Source of the DNA: Bacteroidales bacterium
Lineage (GTDB): Bacteria > Bacteroidota > Bacteroidia > Bacteroidales > WCHB1-69
DNA: 60,928 nucleotides
Direction: 5' to 3'
NCBI GenBank assembly: GCA_024686335.1
Contig: JAILCI010000026.1
Coordinates: 1-60,928, forward strand
Shown here: piece after piece, positions 25,171 through 33,851 of the stretch
Position numbering within the stretch: the stretch's first letter is position 1
Layout of the letters: each line of letters opens with the position of its first letter
Position numbers and translations under genes: made by a program
The notes under the pieces: generated by a model
Database searches by the model: none
What the model saw: the letters and a program-made list of their open reading frames with translations, nothing else
What the model was told of the DNA's origin: nothing

Positions 25171-26685
25171 TTATCTGAGTTTTTTGGATATCTCGTCAAT
25201 CAGGCTGTCGATGGGCAGACGGTACTGCTCCATAGTATCACGCTCACGAACAGTAACGGTGTTGTCCTCTTTGGTCTGGTTGTCGATGGTGATGCAGAAT
25301 GGGGTTCCGATGGCATCCTGACGACGATAACGACGTCCGATGGCATCTTTGTCCTCGTACTGAACCATGAATTCTTTCTTTAATTTTTCAAAGATCTCCT
25401 GGCCGATTTCAGGCAGACCGTCTTTCTTCACCAACGGAAGAATGGCGACTTTGTAAGGAGCCAGTTTCGCGGGCAGGCGCAAGACTGTACGGATGGAACC
25501 GTCCTCCAGTTTCTCTTCCGTGTAAGCATTGCTGAAGACTGCCAAGAACATACGGTCTACACCTATTGAGGTCTCGATGACGTATGGTACGTAATTTTCG
25601 TTCAATTCAGGATCGAAGTAGCGCAGCTTTTTGTTGGAGTATTTCTCGTGTTGTGAGAGGTCGAAGTTGGTACGGGAGTGGATGCCTTCCAACTCTTTAA
25701 AACCGAACGGGAACTTGAACTCGATATCGGTAGCGGCATTGGCGTAGTGAGCCAGCTTTTCGTGATCGTGGAAACGATAGTTTGAAGGATCAATACCCAA
25801 GTCGGTGTGCCACTGCAGGCGAGTCTGTTTCCAATAGTCGAACCATTTGAGTTCCTCGCCGGGTTTGACGAAGAACTGCATCTCCATCTGTTCGAATTCG
25901 CGCATACGGAAGATGAACTGACGGGCCACGATTTCATTACGGAATGCCTTGCCAATCTGGGCAATGCCGAAAGGCAGTTTCATACGGCCAGTCTTGTAGA
26001 TGTTCAAGAAGTTGACGAAGATGCCCTGAGCTGTTTCAGGACGCAGGTAGATGGTGTCGGCGCCTTCAGAAACGGAACCCAACTTGGTGGCGAACATCAG
26101 GTTGAACTGACGGACATCTGTCCAGTTGCGTGTGCCGGAAATAGGGCAGGCGATGCCTAACTCTTCAATCAAGGACTTCAAGCCAGCCAAATCATTTGCG
26201 TTCATCATCTCGGAGAAACGCTTGGTGATGTCGTCAATTTGTTTTTGATATTGCAGAACGCGACCGTTGGTTTCACGGAACATCTTCTCGTCGAAGTTTT
26301 CAAAACGCTTTCTGGCCTTTTCCACCTCTTTGTTGATTTTGTCCTCAATCTTCTGGATATGATCTTCGATCAGGACATCAGCACGATAACGTTTCTTAGA
26401 ATCTTTGTTGTCAATCAACGGGTCATTGAATGCGTCAACGTGACCGGAAGCTTTCCATATGGTGGGGTGCATGAAGATGCTGCTGTCCAGACCTACAATG
26501 TTCTCGTGGTATTGGACCATTGCCTTCCACCAATATTGTTTGATATTGTTTTTCAGTTCCACACCGTTTTGACCGTAGTCATACACAGCACTCAGACCGT
26601 CATAGATCTCGCTGGATGGGAAAATGAAACCATACTCTTTAGCGTGTGCTATAATCTGTTTGAAAAGCTCTTCGTTGTTTGCCAT
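25171..26685 (-). CDS. glyS: Glycine--tRNA ligase, alpha2 type
   Basis: This 504-residue class II synthetase charges tRNA-Gly. It has motif 2 (GKAFRNEI, then RMREFEQMEMQFF), the LRPETAQGIFVNF block and a C-terminal anticodon-binding domain (about 400-504: LAPYKVAILPLV). It is the single-chain eukaryote/archaea-like type used by Bacteroidota, not the alpha2beta2 form. It begins five bases after porT. Confidence 0.96.
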   Translation of the reverse strand: MANNEELFKQIIAHAKEYGFIFPSSEIYDGLSAVYDYGQNGVELKNNIKQYWWKAMVQYHENIVGLDSSIFMHPTIWKASGHVDAFNDPLIDNKDSKKRYRADVLIEDHIQKIEDKINKEVEKARKRFENFDEKMFRETNGRVLQYQKQIDDITKRFSEMMNANDLAGLKSLIEELGIACPISGTRNWTDVRQFNLMFATKLGSVSEGADTIYLRPETAQGIFVNFLNIYKTGRMKLPFGIAQIGKAFRNEIVARQFIFRMREFEQMEMQFFVKPGEELKWFDYWKQTRLQWHTDLGIDPSNYRFHDHEKLAHYANAATDIEFKFPFGFKELEGIHSRTNFDLSQHEKYSNKKLRYFDPELNENYVPYVIETSIGVDRMFLAVFSNAYTEEKLEDGSIRTVLRLPAKLAPYKVAILPLVKKDGLPEIGQEIFEKLKKEFMVQYEDKDAIGRRYRRQDAIGTPFCITIDNQTKEDNTVTVRERDTMEQYRLPIDSLIDEISKKLR

Positions 26686-26690
26686 ATTGT

Positions 26691-27419
26691 TTATTCAAAA
26701 GTAAATGATATCTGTAATATTTTTGATTTTAACGAGGTTACACTCGTTGCGTACATGTTGTCTTCTTCTTTCAAGAGGTTAACGAAACCAAAGGACATCT
26801 TCAGTTCCGTAGAGAATTTGAAATAGGTGCAGTAGAAATCAAAACCGATGCCCGCGAAACCTTGAAAGTCGTTGGGATAGAGTTTCAAGATAATCTCCTG
26901 CGGGTTGGACGACTGCTTCTTGGCTGCAGAGATGAGGTCGAGACTGTACTGCGCACCGGCGATGACGTATGTTCGGATATTGTTCATCATACGTGATGAC
27001 TTGAACTTGATCATCAATGGCAGATCCAGATAAACAGACTCTGCATGTTTCTCTGTAACCAATTGATTTCCGGTACTATACTGGATATTGTAGTTGACGA
27101 TACGGTCGCCAAAGGCCAAACCTGGGATGAAACGGAGATCAAAGTATTTGCCTAGTCGTACATTTGTCACGATACCTAGATTGAAACCTGATAGAGGTTT
27201 TGTATTGACGACCATTAGGGAGTCATATTCCGCTAAATTTGGCTTGGAGGCTATCGTAAAGTCGAATTGATTATAACCAATCAAAAAACCGAAATGGAAA
27301 GGTTTCTTGTCATATTTCAGAAGATTGGGTACACCAAATGACCATCGGTCGGACTGTCCAAAGAGACTAGTAGAACATAAGGACAAGAGCGTTACCACGA
27401 CAAAAAGTCTTTTCTTCAT
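26691..27419 (-). CDS. porT: Type IX secretion protein PorT
   Basis: From the ATG at 27419 the protein has 242 residues with a signal peptide (MKKRLFVVVTLLSLCSTSLFGQ). The beta-barrel begins with the PorT-type LLKYDKKPFHFGFLIGYNQ and includes LRFIPGLAFGDRIVNYNI. PorT is an outer membrane barrel needed for the T9SS. An in-frame ATG at 27434 would add five residues before the signal peptide and is disfavoured. Its position directly before glyS gives constant expression as the likely mode. Confidence 0.85.
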   Translation of the reverse strand: MKKRLFVVVTLLSLCSTSLFGQSDRWSFGVPNLLKYDKKPFHFGFLIGYNQFDFTIASKPNLAEYDSLMVVNTKPLSGFNLGIVTNVRLGKYFDLRFIPGLAFGDRIVNYNIQYSTGNQLVTEKHAESVYLDLPLMIKFKSSRMMNNIRTYVIAGAQYSLDLISAAKKQSSNPQEIILKLYPNDFQGFAGIGFDFYCTYFKFSTELKMSFGFVNLLKEEDNMYATSVTSLKSKILQISFTFE

Positions 27420-27494
27420 AGCTATTGTATTCAAATGTTCTGTTTAACGATAAAAAAGCGTGTTTTATTATAGGAAGGAAGCAATACAAGTGAT

Positions 27495-28502
27495 TTAATC
27501 CTCTTTTTTCTCAGCGAATTCCTTTTTGAGATGAGCGGGGTTGACAGGTACTACGCCCAGATATTCGCAAACAAGTCCGCCGGCGATATTGGCAGCCAGA
27601 CAGGTGTCTTCTATCGACATTCCTTTAAGCAGGAATAGAGTGGCTACGGCGATAACGGTGTCGCCAGCACCTGACACGTCGTTGACATGACGCTGGAAGG
27701 CGGGATGATGGTAGAAGTGATCATTTGTTCTGTCGTAGAAGGCAATACCTTTTGCAGACATGGTGATCATCACTTTGTCAATTTGCTTTTCTTTAGCGAA
27801 ATTCTTTCCTATTTCATGGATTTCATCCAATGAAAGTTCTACTGTATCCTCAAGACGAATGCCATGGACCAATTCTTTCAAGTTTGGTTTGAAGAGTTGA
27901 ACATTTGAATAGTTACCAAAGTTGCGGTGTTTAGGATCTACAGCGATAAAAATATTTTTGGCTTTGGCAAAGCTGATAATCTCCTCAATTAAAGTCTTGG
28001 AGAAAAGTCCTTTGTCGTAGTCTTCAAATATGATGGCATCAATTGAATGGTGTTCAATGAGTTGTTCGATAGTGGTGAGAAATTGGCGTTGTTCACGCTC
28101 TTTCAGCACTTCCACTTGCTCATCGTCCACACGCACAATCTGTTGGCTGTTGCCTATGATACGATATTTCACGGTGGTGCGACGGCCGTACATGGGCACA
28201 ATACCTAAGGACTCCATGCCGGCGTCCTCTAGAAGTTCGTAGAAGACTTTCGCTTTGTTGTCACTGCCAATGACAGAGCAAAGGATAGGGTTGGCGCCGA
28301 GCTCTTTAAGGTTGAGTGCTACGTTGGCGGCACCACCCAAGCGGTAACTTCTGTTCTGAGCATTGACGATTGGCACAGGAGCTTCCGGACTAATACGGTT
28401 CACTTTGCCCTCAATGTAGCAGTCGATCATGGCATCGCCAACGACTAATATGTTCGTATCTTTAAAATTATCAAAGATTTGGTTTACTTTTTCAATATCC
28501 AT
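27495..28502 (-). CDS. rfaE1: D-glycero-beta-D-manno-heptose 7-phosphate kinase (RfaE1-like PfkB kinase)
   Basis: From the ATG at 28502 (MDIEKVNQIFDNF) the product has 335 residues. RfaE1 blocks are VVGDAMIDCYIEG, ISPEAPVPIV, RLGGAANVALNL and the PfkB catalytic motif DVSGAGDT. It would phosphorylate heptose 7-phosphate at C1 for the ADP-heptose of the LPS core. The separate nucleotidyl-transferase half (RfaE2) is not in this window. An ATG at 28526 lies within the promoter element at 28524-28531 and so cannot be the start. Confidence 0.88.
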   Translation of the reverse strand: MDIEKVNQIFDNFKDTNILVVGDAMIDCYIEGKVNRISPEAPVPIVNAQNRSYRLGGAANVALNLKELGANPILCSVIGSDNKAKVFYELLEDAGMESLGIVPMYGRRTTVKYRIIGNSQQIVRVDDEQVEVLKEREQRQFLTTIEQLIEHHSIDAIIFEDYDKGLFSKTLIEEIISFAKAKNIFIAVDPKHRNFGNYSNVQLFKPNLKELVHGIRLEDTVELSLDEIHEIGKNFAKEKQIDKVMITMSAKGIAFYDRTNDHFYHHPAFQRHVNDVSGAGDTVIAVATLFLLKGMSIEDTCLAANIAGGLVCEYLGVVPVNPAHLKKEFAEKKED

Positions 28503-28523
28503 TTTGACAGAATTTTTAGGTTG

Positions 28524-28531
28524 CAAAAATA
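28524..28531 (-). promoter_or_regulatory. -7 promoter element for rfaE1 and possibly porT-glyS
   Basis: The minus strand reads TATTTTTG followed by C. Its position excludes the longer rfaE1 reading frame as the true start. Confidence 0.75.
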
Positions 28532-28557
28532 CAAAAAAATAATGATACTTTTTCCCC

Positions 28558-29931
28558 TTACATCAAAGGGTTGCAATTTAGTGATTGCGGGATCTGAAGA
28601 CCACTCTTCAGAGGGAAGAGAAGTGCATTGTCTTGTTCTGTATTACCAGTGCCGAGGTCGAGGCTACTGTTAAAATGCAGATGTGAAGACTTTGGCTGGA
28701 AACCAAGTCTGATATAGTATTCGGTAAGATGTTCGTCTGCCGGTATAAGGGCCGCTGCAGCCAATTGCTTATCCCTACAAAAATCTATAGCTTGTTTTAC
28801 CAACGCCTCCGCGATGCCTTGCTTGCGGTATTCCGGAAGAGTGGCAATGGCGTATAGGTAACCGATTTGTCCAATCTCAGTATCACAGACAATGGCGAAA
28901 CAGGTGGCAACTACCTGGCCGTTTTCACGATGCAAGAAGGCAGTGTCCATGCAATAATGACGAGAAAGGAAGGAGTGGATGAACTCAGGTTCGTCGCCAA
29001 AGCAAGTGGTCCAGACTTTTAGTATCTCCCGGTGGGTGGCGTTCAATAGAAAAGCAGTATGCTTCTCACCCATTTGGGAAGGTTGGTATGATTCCTTGGA
29101 TTTTCTTAATCCTGGGAGTCCAAGGTCTTCTTCTCGGTCAAGATATATATACTGAGCGGGAAGATGCTGTGCGAATAGTTGCGCTATCATGGGGTAAACT
29201 CCTTCGTATGAGGTGTCGGCTTTCTCAATATGTACACAGATGGTCTGATCGTTGAGAGGTGAACCATAAGTGAAGGCTACGGGAGTCTCGTCTACTAGCA
29301 AGACTCCTCCAATGATACCCAACTCAGTATAGTGCTCAAATGCCTTTCGTATAACTAGTTGTTCTGCCTCTTCTTGATTTGAATCATCTCCTCGGGCTAT
29401 ATGCCACGATTGTTCCAGACGGAGACAAGCTTCAAACAATTCTGGTGTAAGTGTTTCGTATCGATATTGGTACAAACCGTTGAATTTATTCACATGATTC
29501 CTTTTGGCTGCTAACTTTTTGCCTCTGTATGCCTTGAATTTCTCTGTTTCGTAGAGATAATCGTCATAGTCGCGGTTGTGGTCAAAACCCCATAAGTCTG
29601 GTTGCTCTTGTCGTAGCCATTCAGTCTCTTCTTTCGACAAATTGATGAGTGTGAGACTTGAACATTCAGGTTGCTTTTTAAGTTGGTCAATAATTATAGG
29701 TAGCCGTTCGCTATAAATGTCAGGGAGAATCATGTAACCGATTCTTCGCTCTCCGTATATTTTGCAGCGGATTACAAATCTGTCTTCCACTACTGTCCAT
29801 TGGGTTTCGTAGAAATTTTGCCAACAGAAAAGGTTGGTGAAGGCTTGATCGCATACGCGTCCACCATTTGGCATAAAACTCCGGAAAGTGGAGAGGTCTT
29901 CGATATGTAGAGGTTGAAAATTGAGTGCCAT
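28558..29931 (-). CDS. DUF2156 plus GNAT acetyltransferase fusion
   Basis: This 457-residue protein starts MALNFQPLHIEDLSTFRSFM. The first part (about 1-300) is a DUF2156/LPG_synthase_C-like domain with FTNLFCWQNFY, LAAKRNHVNKF and YIYLDREEDLGLPGLRKSKESY. The rest (about 300-440) is a GNAT domain with acetyl-CoA loop TLPEYRKQGIAEALVKQAI. The substrate is unknown; relatives transfer aminoacyl or acyl groups. The start codon overlaps the stop of the upstream gene as TAATG, so the two are translationally coupled. Longer frames extending upstream run inside that gene. Confidence 0.86.
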   Translation of the reverse strand: MALNFQPLHIEDLSTFRSFMPNGGRVCDQAFTNLFCWQNFYETQWTVVEDRFVIRCKIYGERRIGYMILPDIYSERLPIIIDQLKKQPECSSLTLINLSKEETEWLRQEQPDLWGFDHNRDYDDYLYETEKFKAYRGKKLAAKRNHVNKFNGLYQYRYETLTPELFEACLRLEQSWHIARGDDSNQEEAEQLVIRKAFEHYTELGIIGGVLLVDETPVAFTYGSPLNDQTICVHIEKADTSYEGVYPMIAQLFAQHLPAQYIYLDREEDLGLPGLRKSKESYQPSQMGEKHTAFLLNATHREILKVWTTCFGDEPEFIHSFLSRHYCMDTAFLHRENGQVVATCFAIVCDTEIGQIGYLYAIATLPEYRKQGIAEALVKQAIDFCRDKQLAAAALIPADEHLTEYYIRLGFQPKSSHLHFNSSLDLGTGNTEQDNALLFPLKSGLQIPQSLNCNPLM

Positions 29932-32108
29932 TATTGTTTGATGATTTTTAGTCTTACTTGAGAGTTGACTACAAGTATATAAATGCCGTTGGCTAGAGTA
30001 GACAAGTCGATGGAATCCTTGGTTGAATTTATCAGATGTCTGCCTGAGATGTCGTAAAGATCTAATGATTGGATAGGTGATTGTGTGTCGGTTGGCATAC
30101 AATGCACTAATCCGTTTGTGGGGTTGGGGTAGAGGCGGAAATTTTCCTCTTTCATCACGGTGATGCCCGTCCCGTGGGGCAGCCTGTCACTTCCTATAAA
30201 AAAGGAGACTCCGCCGGCATAGTTTCCGATGAGGAGGTCAGGGAGATTGTCGCCGTCTAAAAGCCCTACGGCAGCGCTACAGCGTATTCCTTCGCGCAGT
30301 CGTTGCGGTACTCCATCAATGGTCTCTGCCAAAGTCTGCTCCGCTAAGGTGAAAGCTCCATCCAGATTGCCGTCGATGTTCTTATAGTATTGGATGTGCC
30401 CTTTCTCACTTCCGCAGAATAGTACGGTGCCTAAGTTGGGGTCGCGATAGAAGCAGGGTACACTGTAACCGAAATATGAGAGGTTAAAGTCGCGCACGTC
30501 TACTTGCCCTAAGGTGTCAGTCACAAAATCGAAGCTGCCGTTTGCATTGCTGTGATAGTAGCTGAGCAGTCCCCGCCGGTTGCCAATGATGAGGTCTGTC
30601 TTTTGATCACCATCCAGGTCGAATAGCTGCGGCGTGCTGTAAGCACCTGCGGAGATTCCAAGATAGTTGGTCGTGATCTCGCCTGTTCCTGTGGTTATCC
30701 TATTGTGTGGAACTAGCGTCAAAGTGCCGTCACGATCTCCACAGAGCATGTCAACCAATCCGTCTCCGTTTAAATCTCCGAAAGTTGGGTGCAGGGCTTG
30801 TCTGTTGAGTGCGCGCAGATTGCCGAAGTCCTCATCTGCCAGTTGGAAAACGGGCTGTGAACTGCTGCCAACATTGTGGTAATAACGGATTGATGACGAG
30901 AAGTCGCTGGTGAGAAATCCGTTGACAAGATGTGCGCTGTCAAACTGCCCGTAGTTGGCGAGAAAGAGGTCGAGGAGACCATCCGAGTCCCAATCAAAAA
31001 GGACAGGACTACAGCCGCTGCCCATGTCCAGCATCTCACCTTGGAGGAAGTCTTTCTGTGTTAACGTGTATTGCTGTAGTAGAGTGTCGTAGTCATAGCG
31101 CCATACGCTCTGAAGATCTTGAGATTTGCTCAAAGATGGGTCGGAGGGCGAGATGAGTAACGAGGGACGATTTTCTCCAGCCAACTGGACCTGTGCAGCT
31201 GCGGGCATGGAGTAGAGAACAACTGGAGCATTGGACGGGAAGAGGGTGTCCTGAGTGTCCATATAAGTGTCAGTGTCCGTGCCTCCATTGTGAAGGTAGA
31301 TGAGATGGGGAGAGTCCACATCTCCCACCAATAGGTCATGAGTCCCGTCACCGTCAATGTCAATCCATAGCATGGAGGAACCCGTGTGACGGATGTTATT
31401 CTCGTCGCCTTTGTCATCACAATCAGTGAAAAGGGTAATTGTATTATTGTCGTCTGCTTCCGAGAAATGTCCCCAGCAGGACTCTTCCAGTCGCAGGTCA
31501 AAGTCACTGGATGTGGTCGAGTAATTGCGCAGATAATGGACATACTTACCTAATACCCAGAAGTTTAGTACGTCAGTGCGTCCATCCCCATCGATGTCTT
31601 CTACTACCAAGTAGTCATCTGGAGATGCGTATAGGTTAACATAGCCATTGTAGTACCAAGCTGGTAGTTGTTCTGTAACAAGGGTGAAAGAGAGAGTGTC
31701 TGAGGAGGTGTTGCGAAAGACCCTTATGCCTGCGAGCCTGTATGTGAAGATGTCGTTTCGGCCATCACCGTCATAATCTTTCAGCAGAGCCCAGTCGTGC
31801 AAGTCCGGGAAACAGCGTGCATATTGCGGAGCATACGTATAGTGGCCGTTTTGCAACAGAAAAGGCAGGATTCGGTTGCCATGTTTCTCAAAGGCCACCA
31901 GGTCGTCGCTGCCGTCAAGATTTAAGTCGATAGGGGAGAAGAAGACCGAATTCATGCCGCCGGCCCACGGTTGTGCCAATGTGTCGGAAGAGTGATAAAC
32001 GGGAACATGAAGATTACGGGTGAAACCGTAGTCAAAGAGGTCTGTTTGTGCGTGCGCGATGACTGAGGTGAAGAGGATACAAAACGTTATGATCAGATGT
32101 GGTTTCAT
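29931..32108 (-). CDS. FG-GAP/VCBS repeat protein with T9SS sorting domain
   Basis: This 725-residue secreted protein has a signal peptide (MKPHLIITFCILFTSVIAHAQ) and many FG-GAP-like repeats with calcium-binding style aspartates (DLNLDGSDDLV, DYDGDGRNDIF, DIDGDGRTDVL, DLNGDGLVDML, DLDGDQKTDLI). These probably form a seven-bladed propeller. A type A T9SS domain (LYPNPTNGLV to GIYILVV) ends the protein, so it should be on the cell surface. It lies three bases after the M23 peptidase gene and is coupled to the GNAT gene. The ligand is unknown. Confidence 0.88.
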   Translation of the reverse strand: MKPHLIITFCILFTSVIAHAQTDLFDYGFTRNLHVPVYHSSDTLAQPWAGGMNSVFFSPIDLNLDGSDDLVAFEKHGNRILPFLLQNGHYTYAPQYARCFPDLHDWALLKDYDGDGRNDIFTYRLAGIRVFRNTSSDTLSFTLVTEQLPAWYYNGYVNLYASPDDYLVVEDIDGDGRTDVLNFWVLGKYVHYLRNYSTTSSDFDLRLEESCWGHFSEADDNNTITLFTDCDDKGDENNIRHTGSSMLWIDIDGDGTHDLLVGDVDSPHLIYLHNGGTDTDTYMDTQDTLFPSNAPVVLYSMPAAAQVQLAGENRPSLLISPSDPSLSKSQDLQSVWRYDYDTLLQQYTLTQKDFLQGEMLDMGSGCSPVLFDWDSDGLLDLFLANYGQFDSAHLVNGFLTSDFSSSIRYYHNVGSSSQPVFQLADEDFGNLRALNRQALHPTFGDLNGDGLVDMLCGDRDGTLTLVPHNRITTGTGEITTNYLGISAGAYSTPQLFDLDGDQKTDLIIGNRRGLLSYYHSNANGSFDFVTDTLGQVDVRDFNLSYFGYSVPCFYRDPNLGTVLFCGSEKGHIQYYKNIDGNLDGAFTLAEQTLAETIDGVPQRLREGIRCSAAVGLLDGDNLPDLLIGNYAGGVSFFIGSDRLPHGTGITVMKEENFRLYPNPTNGLVHCMPTDTQSPIQSLDLYDISGRHLINSTKDSIDLSTLANGIYILVVNSQVRLKIIKQ

Positions 32109-32111
32109 ACC

Positions 32112-33065
32112 TTATCTGACGCGTAAGCGTTGACCTTCACGGATGAAGTCGCTACGTAAATGGTTCAGTTTTTTCAGTTTGGAAACGGTAGTATGGTATT
32201 TCTGGGCAATTCTGCCAAGGTTGTCACCTCTACGGACTCTGTAATAGGTAGCACTAGAAGTCGGTTTCGGCTTTTGAACTATTTGGGTTGGATCAGTCTT
32301 GGCTGGAGCCGGAGTGGATACAGTGTAACCAGATATGAAAAGAGTGTCGTGTTTCAGTTTATAGTTGTCGAAGTCAACAATTCTGTTCGGGTTGATGTCG
32401 TTGCCCAGGTAACGAATTTCAAAATGAAGATGGGAACCATAGCTGCGGCCAGTATTGCCACCTAAACCAATGATGTCGCCAGCCTTGACAATCTGTCCGG
32501 GGTTGACGAGTCTTCTGGAGAGATGTGCGTAGTAGGTCTCCAGGCCATTGTCGTGACGGATGACGACCAGATTTCCATAACCACCTGTGTTATTACCTTT
32601 TGAGATGCGTACCATGCCGTCAAAAGCAGCAGCGATAGGAGTGCCTTCGGGGAGGCCTAGGTCAACGCCACGGTGCATACGGCGATGACGCCAGCCATAA
32701 TTGGAAGTGATTTTGAATTTGGCAGGATGATAGTAGCCGGTCAGAATCAACGTATCTTTCGGGGCGGAACCTTGGTGACGATAGTGAATATTTATAATGT
32801 CAAAATGCTGGTAACGAGTATATCCCGGCATCCATTTGAAATAGGTGAACAACATTCCATCGCCGTGATCAATATTGTCATCAGAGTCTGAATCATCAAG
32901 ACCCAATGCCAACCCCATGGAATCTATCGGTGCATTAGCGTCAATACGAGCGGTGTCGTTAACTACGCTGAATTGTATGTGATCTTCTTGACAGTATGCG
33001 AGGTGTTGTAATCCTAAGATGGTGACAAATAATATGAGTAGTGCTCTTATTTTCAAATAATGCAT
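32112..33065 (-). CDS. M23 metallopeptidase with C-terminal LysM domain
   Basis: This 317-residue exported murein hydrolase has a signal peptide (about 1-25). The M23 domain shows the zinc residues: H in RRMHRGVDLGLPEGTPI, with D in the same motif, and HLHFEIRYLG. A LysM domain (YYRVRRGDNLGRIAQKYHTTVSKLKKLN, about 270-312) binds peptidoglycan at the C terminus. It would cut peptide cross-links in the wall or regulate such cutting. It follows a small basic lipoprotein gene by nine bases. Confidence 0.93.
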   Translation of the reverse strand: MHYLKIRALLILFVTILGLQHLAYCQEDHIQFSVVNDTARIDANAPIDSMGLALGLDDSDSDDNIDHGDGMLFTYFKWMPGYTRYQHFDIINIHYRHQGSAPKDTLILTGYYHPAKFKITSNYGWRHRRMHRGVDLGLPEGTPIAAAFDGMVRISKGNNTGGYGNLVVIRHDNGLETYYAHLSRRLVNPGQIVKAGDIIGLGGNTGRSYGSHLHFEIRYLGNDINPNRIVDFDNYKLKHDTLFISGYTVSTPAPAKTDPTQIVQKPKPTSSATYYRVRRGDNLGRIAQKYHTTVSKLKKLNHLRSDFIREGQRLRVR

Positions 33066-33074
33066 AATTGAATT

Positions 33075-33329
33075 CTAGTATTTCTTCTTGGGTTGTGGTT
33101 GTGCTTTAGGTTTGGGACTGTGTCTTTGCTTCGTGCTATGTTTTTTGATATAGTACGTGGTAGTGCGAGAAGTTGTGGAGTTCCATCGAGCTTGTCTAGT
33201 CTTTTGACGAGAGTACCTGGCAGCCTTTTTGTTGCCGTACTGGGAAGTCGTGCAGGATGGAGCGCAGATACTGATAAGAAACAAACCTAAAAGGACGGTT
33301 ATAATATGGAAATATCTTCTCTTTTTCAT
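33075..33329 (-). CDS. Small, very basic lipoprotein
   Basis: From the ATG at 33329 (MKKRRYFHIITVLLGLFL) the protein has 84 residues. A lipobox-like CAPSC ends the signal peptide. The mature part of about 60 residues is rich in Lys, Arg, Gln, Ser and Thr, ending KPKAQPQPKKKY, with no recognisable domain. Such a tail could bind peptidoglycan or LPS. The longer frame from 33356 begins inside the promoter element. It leads the operon with the M23 peptidase. Confidence 0.7.
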   Translation of the reverse strand: MKKRRYFHIITVLLGLFLISICAPSCTTSQYGNKKAARYSRQKTRQARWNSTTSRTTTYYIKKHSTKQRHSPKPKAQPQPKKKY

Positions 33330-33353
33330 AATATGCAGAATAAAGACAGGCGG

Positions 33354-33361
33354 CAAAGATA
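33354..33361 (-). promoter_or_regulatory. -7 promoter element for lipoprotein-M23-FG-GAP-GNAT operon
   Basis: The minus strand reads TATCTTTG followed by C, about 25 bases before the ATG at 33329. Confidence 0.78.
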
Positions 33362-33496
33362 CACTTTTTTTTCATATTAATATTGTATGAAGTCCATAAA
33401 TCACCTTCTTGGCTTTATGGATTTTTATTATACAATTGAGTAATAACACTTTATGAAAAAATCTTTTGTGGATGAAAAATGAATGAATAAAAAGTG

Positions 33497-33504
33497 TACT
33501 TTTG
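33497..33504 (+). promoter_or_regulatory. -7 promoter element for tRNA-Val
   Basis: TACTTTTG followed by C, ending 13 bases before the tRNA. Confidence 0.78.
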
Positions 33505-33517
33505 CGCTCGATTTCTC

Positions 33518-33595
33518 GGGATGTTAGCCCAGTCGGTTTAGAGCGCTGCCTCCACACGGCAGAGGTCATTGGTTCGAATCCAATACATCCCACCA
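33518..33595 (+). tRNA. tRNA-Val (anticodon CAC)
   Basis: The acceptor stem GGGATGT/ACATCCC, T-arm ATTGG/CCAAT and anticodon stem CTGCC/GGCAG are perfect. ACCA is encoded at the 3' end. The 7-base anticodon loop is TCCACAC, giving anticodon CAC at 33553-33555 for GTG codons. Two positions are odd: C replaces the near-universal T at position 33, and the D-stem has GCCC against GAGC, a C-A mismatch where T-A is usual. Confidence 0.9.
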
Positions 33596-33597
33596 GA

Positions 33598-33626
33598 ACA
33601 GATGGTTTTCGCCATCTGTTTTTTTA
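33598..33626 (+). terminator. Intrinsic terminator of tRNA-Val
   Basis: Arms ACAGATGG and CCATCTGT enclose TTTTCG and are followed by a T-run, two bases after the tRNA. Confidence 0.88.
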
Positions 33627-33851
33627 TTTTTACAGCCCAAAAAATGGAGTTATACACATGATGGCACAACAAAGATGAGTACAAAGTCGTAAAAAGCACT
33701 TTAACCTCACTTTGATTTACCGAGGCTCCTGCCCATAGAGCACGCGGGCGGGATTCATGTCGGCTTGATCTTTTGGCAACTTTTCTATCAAGAGAAAAGT
33801 TGAAGAATTGTATTTATGGAAATAGTTTACCATGAAGCCCTTGTCTCCCTC
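33627..33851. repeat. Non-coding region with two hairpins, repeat-like
   Basis: No gene is seen. TCCTGCCC (about 33728) can pair with GGGCGGGA (about 33746), and CAACTTTTCT pairs perfectly with AGAAAAGTTG at 33777-33802. The CGGCTTGATCTTTTGGCAACTTT-like wording resembles intergenic repeats that I recall from other Bacteroidales genomes, but I cannot verify the copy number. Confidence 0.4.

Noticed and set aside
29932-30102. N-terminal extension of the DUF2156-GNAT protein
   Set aside because: It runs within the FG-GAP gene; the TAATG overlap gives a natural start at 29931.
33372-33593. A minus-strand frame starting MGCIGFEPMTSAVWRQ
   Set aside because: It is the well-known false translation of a tRNA; it overlaps tRNA-Val.
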